Source: Deltaproteobacteria bacterium (GTDB lineage Bacteria > Myxococcota_A > UBA9160 > SZUA-336). Taken from it: a DNA stretch of 7,195 bases. The DNA is taken from contig DAOUZG010000092.1 of assembly GCA_030665705.1 (NCBI GenBank), positions 1-7,195 of the forward strand. The letters run 5' to 3'. This document shows, piece by piece, positions 1 to 6,630 of the stretch (position 1 is its first letter; every line of letters begins with the position of its first letter). Below the pieces are notes generated by a model, which was not told the origin of the DNA, made no database searches, and saw nothing but the letters and a program-made list of their open reading frames with translations. Both the position numbers and the translations under genes were made by a program.

Positions 1-597
1 GTCGACGACGGAGCGTTCCTCCTCGATCCACTCTCCGACGCGCTCGGCGCCGCTCTCCACGACCAGCATCTTGACCTGATCGGTGTAGGGATTGTCGTAG
101 ATCTTGCCCCGGCGGGCGCGGCTCGCCCAGATGTAGGTGAGCGAGTGAGTGGGAAGCTCCCCGTAGACGACACGGGCGGCCTGGTAGAGCAGACGACGCC
201 CGAAGCCCAGACGGGAGGGGTCGGGCTCGAACAGGATGTAGAGTCGTGCCGGGTAGTCGTCCCCCTCCTTTCGAGTGACGTCGCCTGCACGCAGGACGTT
301 CTCGACCTTCCACCGCCACCGGACGTGCGGATGCGTCTTCGGGTCGACGTCGATGGTGCGCACCAGCCCGGACGCGCCTCCGTTGCTCTCGGCTCGAACG
401 ACCAGTGAGTCGCCCTCGCGCACCAGTTCATAGCGCGTGTGTTGCGGAATCTTCCGAAACGTAAGCGGCTCCCATCCCTCAGGCGAGGCACCTTCGGGTC
501 CCGACAGGTCAACCACGACCGGCTCCGGGGTCTCGGCGCGGCTGCCGTCACCCGGAGAAGCGAGCAGCACCGCTACGAGGAGAAGGCGGTTCCTCAT
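1..597 (-). CDS. DUF3047 family secreted protein (partial, C-terminus beyond left edge)
   Basis: The frame opens at an ATG (597-595) and stays open to base 1, giving 199 residues with no stop, so the C-terminus lies outside the window. An AGGAG ribosome site sits 6 nt upstream (604-608). Residues 1-21 look like a Sec signal peptide: Arg at 2 and 4, a Leu/Val/Ala core, and a likely cleavage after SRA at 19-21, so the product is probably exported. The rest matches the DUF3047 pattern as I know it: W94-R-W96-K97, then a G-D-D-Y-P-A-R-x-Y core at 112-120 followed by ILFE, Y-I-W-A at 155-158, and N-P-Y-T at 169-172. The domain usually runs to about 210-230 residues, so only a short tail should be missing. 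No biochemical function is established for the family. It is divergent from the MFS gene starting at 649, with a 51-bp gap. Confidence 0.85.
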   Translation of the reverse strand, partial: MRNRLLLVAVLLASPGDGSRAETPEPVVVDLSGPEGASPEGWEPLTFRKIPQHTRYELVREGDSLVVRAESNGGASGLVRTIDVDPKTHPHVRWRWKVENVLRAGDVTRKEGDDYPARLYILFEPDPSRLGFGRRLLYQAARVVYGELPTHSLTYIWASRARRGKIYDNPYTDQVKMLVVESGAERVGEWIEEERSVVD

Positions 598-648
598 CTT
601 CGTCTCCTGTTCGCGACCGCTCGTGCTCACGATCGGCGGCTGGAGCGT
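598..648. promoter_or_regulatory. Divergent intergenic gap (DUF3047 / MFS)
   Basis: These 51 bp separate the starts of two divergent genes and must hold or overlap promoters for both, unless transcription begins inside the opposing coding sequences. I could not recognise convincing -35/-10 boxes for either direction. A 5-bp inverted repeat, GATCG (631-635) with CGATC (657-661), brackets the MFS start codon. It is too short to call an operator. Confidence 0.3.
604..608 (-). promoter_or_regulatory. Ribosome binding site of the DUF3047 gene
   Basis: AGGAG on the minus strand lies 6 nt before the ATG at 597. It decides the start, which also begins a plausible signal peptide. Confidence 0.6.
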
Positions 649-1929
649 ATGCTATTCGATCAGTCCATGGAGATGCGACCGCTCCCGGCCCTGCAACGGC
701 TCTCACCCCACCTCTTCTACGGCTGGATCATCACGGCTGGAGCCTTCCTCCTCCTGTTCGTCATCGTCGGTGTCGGGTTCTACGGTCTCATGATCTTCCT
801 GGATGCGCTTTGCTCGGCGCGGGGCTGGTCCCGAGCCTCCGTCTCCGGAGCGACGACCCTGTACTTTCTCACGTCGGGCGCAACCGGAACGCTGATCGGC
901 CGCTCCGTCGATCGCCACGGCGCCAGGGGTTGGATCGTCGCGGGGGCCTTGCTGATGGCGGCGGGTGTCCTCGCGGTCGGGCGAGTGCAGACACTAGGGG
1001 GCCTCTACCTCGTCTACGTGCTGACGGCGCTGGGCTTCGGGATGAGCTCCGGCGTTCCCATCAATGCCATTCTCGCCCGCTGGTTCGTAGCGCGGCGGGG
1101 GCGCGCTCTGAGCTTCGCTCAGACGGGGGTCTCGGTCGGTGGGATGATCTTGGTCCCGGTCGCGAGTTCACTCGTTGAACGCGGCGGGCTCGAGCTCGCT
1201 GTGGCGTGGCTCGCCGCGATCGTCGTGGTGGTGACCCTTCCCGTCGTGGCGTTTGTGCTGAGATGGGACCCACGTGACCACGGGCTCGAGCCCGACGGAG
1301 GCTCCACCGAGTCGTCCCGCGGCGGGCTTCTCTCCGACTCGGTCCAGCGGCGCGTGTGGCGCCGGCGGGAGGTCATGCGGACGACGAGCTTCTGGCTTCT
1401 GGCCGTGACGTTCGGGGTCATGCTCTTCCACCAGACCGCCTTCTTGATTCACGAGCTCGCATTCCTAAGAGACTGGATCGGCGATCTCGCGCCCTACGCG
1501 GTCAGCGTCACGGCATTCGGCAGCGTCGTTGGGAGGCTTATCGTCGGGACCTTCGCCGATCGTGTGGAGAAACGAGCCCTGAGCCAGGGAATCTTTCTAT
1601 TTCAGGCCGCGGCCCTCGTGGCCCTGATCTCGATTGAGCACCCTGCGACGGTGCTCGCGAGCGCATTCCTCTTCGGTCTTACGATCGGAAACGTCTACAT
1701 GATGCAGTCTCTGCTCGTGGCGGACCTGTTCGGAATGGTCTCGTTCGGGGCGGTGTTCGGAATGTTGCAGTTTCTCACCACCATGATGGGCGCGCTCGGT
1801 CCCGCGGCGCTCGGGATTCTCTCCGAGCGGATGGGGGGCTACGTGCCGGCCGTCCGAACGTTGGTGATCATCCCGGTCTTTGCGGCCGTGCTCCTCGGCC
1901 TGCTCCGGCCGGCCCGTCGCGGAGACTGA
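649..1929 (+). CDS. MFS transporter, oxalate/formate antiporter or monocarboxylate-transporter-like
   Basis: The product is a 426-residue integral membrane protein of usual MFS length with about 12 predicted TM segments. TM1 is near residues 23-50 and the long hydrophilic central loop is at about 206-245. The loop after TM2 carries the MFS signature G-x-x-x-G-R-x-x-D-R-x-G-A-R (80-93). A following W-F-x-x-R-R-G-R-A (145-153) and a glycine-rich TM5 (G160, G164, G165) are typical of the oxalate/formate-antiporter and monocarboxylate-like branch. A related motif with A-D-R recurs in the second half at 303-305. The substrate cannot be read from sequence; a small carboxylate is the family-based guess. 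I chose the ATG at 649 because TM1 follows soon after and GGAG (642-645) precedes it, although the 3-nt spacing is short. In-frame ATGs at 667 and 673 are alternatives. The open frame extends upstream to 439, but it would run through the divergent gene there. The 3' end overlaps the convergent MFS gene by 62 bp. Confidence 0.85.
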   Translation: MLFDQSMEMRPLPALQRLSPHLFYGWIITAGAFLLLFVIVGVGFYGLMIFLDALCSARGWSRASVSGATTLYFLTSGATGTLIGRSVDRHGARGWIVAGALLMAAGVLAVGRVQTLGGLYLVYVLTALGFGMSSGVPINAILARWFVARRGRALSFAQTGVSVGGMILVPVASSLVERGGLELAVAWLAAIVVVVTLPVVAFVLRWDPRDHGLEPDGGSTESSRGGLLSDSVQRRVWRRREVMRTTSFWLLAVTFGVMLFHQTAFLIHELAFLRDWIGDLAPYAVSVTAFGSVVGRLIVGTFADRVEKRALSQGIFLFQAAALVALISIEHPATVLASAFLFGLTIGNVYMMQSLLVADLFGMVSFGAVFGMLQFLTTMMGALGPAALGILSERMGGYVPAVRTLVIIPVFAAVLLGLLRPARRGD

Positions 1930-3100
1930 GTCCGAGCACGAGCGCCCCAGTTGACGTCAGGCCGGCGGCCCAGACGAACGGGGCGGTCGGGCCGACAAAC
2001 TGGGCCAGAACGCCCGCCATGACGTTCCCCGCCAGCGCGCACAGGCCCACTACCGTATGAAAAAGACCCAGCGCCAGACCGCGCTGGTCGGCGGGGACGA
2101 GATCCGCCACGAGCGCGCGCTGATTCCCCTCCACAGCTGCGACCGCAGCACCGTACAAGATGAACAGCGCTGCAAACCACGGTGTAGCGGCGGAAACGAC
2201 GAACCCCAGGCTCACCACCGCAAAGGATACGAAGCCCAGCACAACCACCTGCTTGCGCCCCCAGAGGTCACTGAGCCTTCCAAACGGCACGGCAAGCACG
2301 GCGTAGGTGGTTTGGAACAGCAGGAACATGGCGAGGGGGACCCCGACCGCAAGCCGGTCCGTATAGGAGCGGTTCACCGCGAGCAGGAAGAAGAGGTACG
2401 AGAGGTTTCCCCCGGCGAAGAGCGCGAGCCCCACCAGCGTCCTCCGAAACCTCGCCGGGAGCCGGGCGAGCCCCCCGCGAAAGGTGAGTCGCGTCCCTCC
2501 GACACTCCCTTCCCCCGATCCCTCCCTCACGAAGAGGAGTGGAAGGAGCGAGGCGAACCCCGCGATCCCCCCGACGAGGATCGCGAGCCGCAGATCGGCC
2601 AGGCCGAGGAGCCCCACGGTCACGAACGCCGCCAGCGCTCCCCCCACGGCCCCCAGGCTGTCCATGGATCGGTGGACCCCGAAGGCCAGACCCCGCAGGG
2701 CCTGAGGGGTCGCATCGGCCAGAAGGGCGTCGCGGGGAGGGGTTCGTATCGCCTTGCCCGATCGGTCGACGAGCCGCAGCCCGAGTACCTGAGCCCAGCT
2801 CCCGGTCGCGGCAATGGCGCCTTTGGCGAGCGCGGAGATGCCGTACCCGGCGAACAGAAAGGGCCGACGCTTCCCGATGCGGTCGGAGAGATGTCCCGAG
2901 ACGACGCTCAGCAGGCTCCGCATCGCGTCCTCGGCCCCGCCGATCAGTCCGACGCCGATCCCGCCGACGGAGAGCTCCGCGAGGTAGAGAGGGAGCAGAG
3001 CGCCGACGAGCTCGCTGCTCATGTCGTTGAGGAGGCTCGCGAGCCCCAGCAGCCAGACGACACGGGGCAGGCGACGGACGGTGTGGTATTGAGATCTCAA
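1868..3100 (-). CDS. MFS transporter, second unrelated type (NDMSSE / IRTPPRDALLAD signature)
   Basis: This is a membrane protein of about 410 residues with about 12 TM segments. Visible motifs, numbered from the TTG at 3100, are N-D-M-S-S-E at the end of TM1 (25-30), the MFS loop G-H-L-S-D-R-x-G-K-R-R (69-79), and D-R-x-G-K-x-I-R-T-P-P-R-D-A-L-L-A-D (112-129) followed by H-R-S-M-D-S-L-G. These mark a widespread bacterial MFS group usually annotated only as MFS transporter; its substrate is unknown to me. The start is uncertain. TTG 3100 puts TM1 about 12 residues in and avoids overlap with the hydrolase gene at 3110, but it has only a poor GGGG ribosome site 2 nt away. ATG 3178 (436 aa), GTG 3127 and GTG 3268 (466 aa) are in frame but would overlap that divergent gene. 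After the last TM, the C-terminus is a Gly/Arg/Pro-rich tail encoded antisense to the other MFS gene. Confidence 0.82.
   Translation of the reverse strand: MRSQYHTVRRLPRVVWLLGLASLLNDMSSELVGALLPLYLAELSVGGIGVGLIGGAEDAMRSLLSVVSGHLSDRIGKRRPFLFAGYGISALAKGAIAATGSWAQVLGLRLVDRSGKAIRTPPRDALLADATPQALRGLAFGVHRSMDSLGAVGGALAAFVTVGLLGLADLRLAILVGGIAGFASLLPLLFVREGSGEGSVGGTRLTFRGGLARLPARFRRTLVGLALFAGGNLSYLFFLLAVNRSYTDRLAVGVPLAMFLLFQTTYAVLAVPFGRLSDLWGRKQVVVLGFVSFAVVSLGFVVSAATPWFAALFILYGAAVAAVEGNQRALVADLVPADQRGLALGLFHTVVGLCALAGNVMAGVLAQFVGPTAPFVWAAGLTSTGALVLGLSLRDGPAGAGRGARPQRPG
3089..3100. promoter_or_regulatory. 12-bp perfect palindrome between divergent genes, possible operator
   Basis: TTGAGATCTCAA is self-complementary over all 12 bases. 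It lies 9 nt upstream of the hydrolase ATG (3110), within the short AT-richer stretch between the two divergent genes. It overlaps the hydrolase ribosome site and the candidate TTG start of the MFS gene. A dimeric repressor bound here could affect both genes. No regulator gene is present nearby. By chance, one or two perfect 12-bp palindromes are expected per window of this size, so only the position makes it notable. Confidence 0.3.
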
Positions 3101-3102
3101 GG
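3099..3102 (+). promoter_or_regulatory. Ribosome binding site of the MBL-fold hydrolase
   Basis: AAGG lies 7 nt before the ATG at 3110. It is the main evidence for choosing this start, because the frame is open far upstream (back to at least 2057). Confidence 0.45.
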
Positions 3103-3109
3103 CCCCGTA

Positions 3110-4099
3110 ATGAGCGCACGGTTTCACACCCCAGAGCAAGCCCGGGTTGCGGACGAGGCGAGCCTTCGTGCCCCCCATCGCGCCGATGGGCGCTTTTTCC
3201 TCCCCTGGGGACGGTGGCCCCACAGCCCTCTGGCTTTTCTCCGATGGACCATCGCCCGGAACGTCCACGACAAGCGCGGCAATCGGCCGGCGCCCATCGT
3301 CCCAAACGACGGCGTCAGTCTATCGGGCCGGGAAGAGTCCGCATCGCTGACCTGGGTCGGTCACTCCACGTTTGCGGTGCACGACCGGGAGGACGTGTGC
3401 CTCACCGATCCGCACTTCGGCCCCCGCTCCCTGCTTCTGGGCCGAGAGCTCGGCCCCGGCATTCCCCTGGAGGCGATCCCGCCCCGCGCCTTCGCGGTCG
3501 TCTCACACAACCACTACGACCACCTCGATGCCTACACCGTCGATCGTCTACCCGAGAGCGTCGAGTGGTTCGTGCCGCTCGGGTTGGCAAAGTGGTTCCG
3601 GGCGCGGGGACGCTCTCGCGTTGTCGAGCTGGACTGGTGGCAGAGTGCTCGGCGGGGTCGATGGACGCTCACCTGCCTCCCATCCCAGCACTGGTCCCGG
3701 CGGTTCGGCCAGCCGAGGAACACCACCCTGTGGTGCTCGTGGCTCTTGGACTCTGGCCAGCGGCGTTACTACTTCGCTGGAGACACGGGGTACTTCCACG
3801 GGTTTCGCACATTCAGGGATCGTTTCGGTCCAATCGACGTTGCGATGTTGCCGATCGGTGCCTACGAGCCGCGTTGGTTCATGGCCTACCACCACATGAG
3901 TCCCGAGGAAGCCTGCAGGGCGTTCGAGGACCTCGGGGCACGGTACCTGGTCCCGATGCACTGGGGGACGTTCGATCTGACCGACGAGCCGACCGACCTG
4001 CCGCCACGGGTGCTGCGGGAGGTCCTGACCCGACGGGGTGCGGATCCGGAGCGCGCGCGCATCCTCGCCGTGGGCGAGTGCTTTCGCATCCCGGACTGA
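3110..4099 (+). CDS. Metallo-beta-lactamase-fold hydrolase, NAPE-PLD / UlaG-like
   Basis: This 329-residue protein keeps the full zinc-site pattern of the metallo-beta-lactamase phospholipase D group: H133-N-H135-Y-D137-H138, Q-H194-W-S, G-D225-T-G-Y, H-H262-M-S-P-E-E and M-H284-W-G-T-F. The order and spacing match NAPE-hydrolysing phospholipase D (family knowledge). Further conserved pieces are G-H-S-T-F (84-88), L-T-D-P (98-101), L-D-W-W (174-177) and L-P-I-G-A-Y-E-P-R-W (247-256). The chemistry is therefore most likely zinc-dependent phosphodiester or lactone hydrolysis; the substrate is unknown. I see no signal peptide, so it is probably cytoplasmic or peripheral to the membrane. The start at ATG 3110 is supported by AAGG 7 nt upstream; conserved sequence begins around R28-F-F-L-P-W. 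The gene converges on treT, with 39 bp between stop codons. Confidence 0.88.
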   Translation: MSARFHTPEQARVADEASLRAPHRADGRFFLPWGRWPHSPLAFLRWTIARNVHDKRGNRPAPIVPNDGVSLSGREESASLTWVGHSTFAVHDREDVCLTDPHFGPRSLLLGRELGPGIPLEAIPPRAFAVVSHNHYDHLDAYTVDRLPESVEWFVPLGLAKWFRARGRSRVVELDWWQSARRGRWTLTCLPSQHWSRRFGQPRNTTLWCSWLLDSGQRRYYFAGDTGYFHGFRTFRDRFGPIDVAMLPIGAYEPRWFMAYHHMSPEEACRAFEDLGARYLVPMHWGTFDLTDEPTDLPPRVLREVLTRRGADPERARILAVGECFRIPD

Positions 4100-4104
4100 C
4101 CGGG

Positions 4105-4140
4105 CGGAGGCTAGGAGGGCTCCGACGGGTTCCGGCCGTC
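4105..4140. terminator. Weak hairpins between convergent genes (hydrolase / treT)
   Basis: Two 5-bp stems lie in the short convergent gap: CGGAG (4105-4109) with CTCCG (4120-4124), and GACGG (4124-4128) with CCGTC (4136-4140). They share base 4124 and are mutually exclusive there. Neither is followed by a T tract on either strand. They could at most slow polymerase or assist factor-dependent termination. I would not call an intrinsic terminator. Confidence 0.2.
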
Positions 4141-5593
4141 AGCGCGGCTCGCCGTTGCCCCCTTCATCGAGCCGCTCGATGAGCGCGCCCCAGGTTTCGA
4201 GGGAGCTCAAGCCCAGGAAGTGCTCCCGGACCCGCTCTCGAGCGTTCCGCCCCAGAGAGAGAGAGAGCTCCCGGTCTTCGAGAAGCTGACGAAGCGCCGA
4301 CGCAAAGGCGTCCAGATCCTCGGGGTCGGGGATGAGAAGGCCGCTCTGCCCGTCCTCGATCTGGTCCTGAATCCCGCCCACCGCGCTCGCGACGACCGGG
4401 CGCCCCTTCCACATCGCCTCCGCTACGGTAAGCCCGAACCCCTCGCGCAGGCTCTTTTGCACGACGATCGTCGCGTGTCGCTGGAGCGCGTTAACGATCG
4501 CGGCGTTCTCCTCCACGTCGGCCATCGGAAGATTGACCAGGTGAATCCGTCGCCGTTCGGAGTGAGAGATCGACCGCCACGTCTGCAACAGCTCTTCGAA
4601 CATCGCAGGGCCTTCCGGATCGTCGGCAACGGCGTGCACGTTGGGCCCTGCGAGGACCAGCTCGGCGTTCGCCGGTGCCGTTCCGTCGAGAAGCGCGGTA
4701 AACCCCTTCAAAACGCCGTGCGGGTCCTTCAGAGGGTCCCAGCGGGAGACCTGCACGACCAGGGGCGTGTCCCAGGACGGCGCGCGTCCGAGCCGGATCA
4801 CGTCGGCGGACCGGTCGACCCGTCCCGGCGAGCCGTCCTCCCTCGTGAACTCCCGGCTGCCGGTGTTTGCGGGACCCTCGACGATGCCGGTATGTACCAG
4901 GATGGTCCGAGCCGTCTCGGGCGTCATGTCCTGGTTCTTCGGGGAGAGAGGGTCGATCGTCGGGGGAATGATCTCGGTCCGCGCGAGGTCGCACATCGGC
5001 GGGACGTAGGTCTTGCGCGTAAACACGTAGCCGTGTGCTGTCTCCAGGTAGGGTGCCAGGAACCGCCATCCCAGCTCGGTTTGCTCGTTCGGTTCGTCCA
5101 CCCCGATGTGGCACCGCCAGACGACCTTTGCGCCCGCCCGCACGATGTGGGGAATGAGACCGGCCGTCTGCGGATCGTGGAGAAGCACGACGTCTTCCGG
5201 TCGAATGACGGCAACGAGCTCCATTGCGTTCTCGTGGAGGACCTCCTCGTAGAGGAGCTGCTCGCCGTCGCCTAGGTCGGACCCGTCGCCCGGTTGCCCG
5301 TGGAGGGCGTGATGTATCCGTTTGGTCAGAACGAAGAACTCCCGGGGTCCGTCGATGGCTATCCAGCGGGTATCGATCCCGGCACCTCGCGTGTAGGCGA
5401 TCAGTGAGCGCAGCAGCTCGGCCACCCCACCGCCCGTGGCCGTTGAGTTCACGTTCCAAACGACACGCCCTGCCATCCGGGTCCGAAGCCGATGGGCGGC
5501 GTCCAGGAACCGAGCCATCCGCTCTGGGCCGACGATCGGCTCGAACTGCCCCGGCGAGCGCGGGCCGACTGAGACCTCGCTGATTCGCGGCAC
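4139..5593 (-). CDS. treT: GT4 glycosyltransferase, trehalose synthase (TreT)-like
   Basis: TreT makes trehalose reversibly from an NDP-glucose and glucose, in the cytoplasm. This 484-residue protein shows a two-Rossmann GT-B layout. The N-terminal half has V-W-N-V-N-S-T-A-T-G-G-G-V-A-E-L (45-60), L-H-D-P-Q-T-A-G-L-I (138-147) and W-R-C-H-I (159-163). The C-terminal half has Q-V-S-R-W-D-P-L-K-D-P (281-291), A-G-P-N (315-318) and the nucleotide-sugar motif E384-G-F-G-L-T-V-A-E392-A-M, followed by V-V-A-S-x-V-G-G-I (400-408). Characterised archaeal TreT proteins are about 415 residues; the extra length is an N-terminal lead and an insert at about 230-270. The start is the GTG at 5593, with GGAGG 9 nt upstream (5603-5607) and the channel gene ending 4 nt before it, so translation is probably coupled. 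GT4 assignment is firm; trehalose specificity is family-based, and a related sugar-nucleotide transferase is possible. Confidence 0.8.
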   Translation of the reverse strand: MPRISEVSVGPRSPGQFEPIVGPERMARFLDAAHRLRTRMAGRVVWNVNSTATGGGVAELLRSLIAYTRGAGIDTRWIAIDGPREFFVLTKRIHHALHGQPGDGSDLGDGEQLLYEEVLHENAMELVAVIRPEDVVLLHDPQTAGLIPHIVRAGAKVVWRCHIGVDEPNEQTELGWRFLAPYLETAHGYVFTRKTYVPPMCDLARTEIIPPTIDPLSPKNQDMTPETARTILVHTGIVEGPANTGSREFTREDGSPGRVDRSADVIRLGRAPSWDTPLVVQVSRWDPLKDPHGVLKGFTALLDGTAPANAELVLAGPNVHAVADDPEGPAMFEELLQTWRSISHSERRRIHLVNLPMADVEENAAIVNALQRHATIVVQKSLREGFGLTVAEAMWKGRPVVASAVGGIQDQIEDGQSGLLIPDPEDLDAFASALRQLLEDRELSLSLGRNARERVREHFLGLSSLETWGALIERLDEGGNGEPR

Positions 5594-5597
5594 CGTC

Positions 5598-6617
5598 TCA
5601 GGCCTCCCCGCCCTCGGCCGCAGGGCGCTGGGCGAGCTGGGCGAGCTTCGCGAGGCCAGCGCGCTCGCCGATCACCATAAGATGGTCGTCCCGGCCTACG
5701 CGGGTCGTGGGATCCGGGATGAGCCGGGGCGGCTCGGCTCCGCGTTTGAGGGCAACCACATGGAGCCGCGCGATGCTTCCCTCGATGTCGCCGAGCCTTT
5801 GCCCCTCGAGGGCGCAGCCCGGGCCGACGGCGATCTCCTCGAGATTGATCTCCTCGCCCCATCGTCCATCTGCGAGATCGAAGAAGTCGACGACCGAGGG
5901 GCGCAGGATCGAGGCGGCCATCCGCGCGCCCCCCATCTGGTAGGCGGAGATCACCTGGTGAGCGCCCGCCCGGACCAGTCGCCGTTGCACTTCGGGAAAC
6001 TCCCCCCGCGTGTGGATCCGGATCTTCGGATTGCGCTCCCGTGCAGCAAGTGTGATGAACACGTTGTCCGAGTCGGACGAGGTCGCGATCACGATGGAAC
6101 GCGCCCGCTCGAGCCCCGCACGCGTGAGTACCTCATCGGACACGGCGGTGCCAATTACGTACGGCAGGCCGGCCTTCATGAGCTCCGGCTCCTTCGAGGA
6201 GTCACTCTCGACCACCACCACCTGCTCTCCTGCCTGCGCGAGCTCTTCAGCCACGACCTCGCCGAAGCGCCCGTAGCCACACAGGATGACGTGGTTCTCC
6301 AGATGATCGATCCGTCGATGCATCGCTGTCCTCTGCATGAGGTCTCGGAGCCCACCCCGCACAACCTGTTCGGCCAGAATCGTGAGAAGGTAGAATGCGA
6401 GCCCCACGCCCGTAAGGATCAGTCCCAGAGTGAAAAGTCGTCCCGCCCGGGTCAATGGCACGACGTCGCCGTATCCGACGGTCGAGATCGTGATGACCGT
6501 CATGTACAGGGCTTCGTCCCAGGCGAGGTCTTCGACGACCATGTACCCCAGGGTTCCAACCCCGATGATTCCGGCTAGGGCTGCAACCGCGATGGGAAGC
6601 CTGGGGTTCGAGTCCAC
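5598..6617 (-). CDS. Potassium channel with cytoplasmic RCK (TrkA-N/TrkA-C) regulatory domains
   Basis: The protein has 339 residues. TM1 is at about 8-28, the pore helix at about 33-45, the K+ selectivity filter T46-V-G-Y-G-D51, and TM2 at about 61-85. It continues into a TrkA-N (RCK) Rossmann domain starting V-I-L-C-G114-Y-G-R-F-G119, with an acidic residue E137 at the end of the second strand, where NAD-type ligands usually bind. A TrkA-C domain follows (about 252-320, beginning I-N-L-E-E-I and ending D-D-H-L-M-V-I-G). The architecture is that of MthK-like ligand-gated K+ channels, presumably a tetramer in the inner membrane. By hand comparison, the usual G-D-A/P after the third strand reads G156-T-A here. 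The start is the GTG at 6617, which is well bounded: an in-frame TGA lies 9 nt upstream. The ribosome site is weak, so coupling to the upstream phosphofructokinase (13-nt gap) is likely. Confidence 0.9.
   Translation of the reverse strand: MDSNPRLPIAVAALAGIIGVGTLGYMVVEDLAWDEALYMTVITISTVGYGDVVPLTRAGRLFTLGLILTGVGLAFYLLTILAEQVVRGGLRDLMQRTAMHRRIDHLENHVILCGYGRFGEVVAEELAQAGEQVVVVESDSSKEPELMKAGLPYVIGTAVSDEVLTRAGLERARSIVIATSSDSDNVFITLAARERNPKIRIHTRGEFPEVQRRLVRAGAHQVISAYQMGGARMAASILRPSVVDFFDLADGRWGEEINLEEIAVGPGCALEGQRLGDIEGSIARLHVVALKRGAEPPRLIPDPTTRVGRDDHLMVIGERAGLAKLAQLAQRPAAEGGEA
5603..5607 (-). promoter_or_regulatory. treT: Ribosome binding site of treT inside the channel gene end
   Basis: GGAGG (within GGGGAGG, 5603-5609) lies 9 nt before the GTG at 5593, inside the last codons of the channel gene. 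It fixes the GTG start and implies translational coupling. Confidence 0.7.
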
Positions 6618-6630
6618 GGTTCCGGTTCAC

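Noticed and set aside
145..408. Small plus-strand open frame of 87 codons
   Set aside because: It is antisense to the DUF3047 domain, which is supported by its motifs, signal peptide and ribosome site.
439..648. N-terminal extension of the first MFS gene back to 439
   Set aside because: The 70 extra residues are hydrophilic and arginine-rich, and they would run antisense through the signal-peptide end of the DUF3047 gene. Membrane sequence starts shortly after the ATG at 649.
631..661. GATCG/CGATC inverted repeat around the first MFS start as a regulatory hairpin
   Set aside because: The stem is only 5 bp with a 21-nt loop, which is not distinguishable from chance in this sequence.
2057..3109. 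Long plus-strand open frame (about 350 codons) continuous with the hydrolase, suggesting a giant fusion protein
   Set aside because: It lies fully antisense to a convincing MFS gene. Its translation is an R/E/G/P/Q-rich composition without domains, as expected for the shadow of a GC-rich gene. Conserved hydrolase sequence starts only after 3110, where a ribosome site precedes the ATG.
4100..4138. Bidirectional intrinsic terminator between the hydrolase and treT
   Set aside because: The stems are only 5 bp and no T tract follows on either strand. It is recorded only as a low-confidence hairpin feature.
4220..5275. 351-codon plus-strand open frame opposite treT
   Set aside because: It is arginine- and proline-rich with no motif, and the minus strand carries clear GT4 signatures throughout.
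5436..6578. 380-codon plus-strand open frame opposite the potassium channel
   Set aside because: It has no recognisable domain and is antisense to a channel with a perfect selectivity filter and RCK motifs. It is a GC-driven shadow frame.
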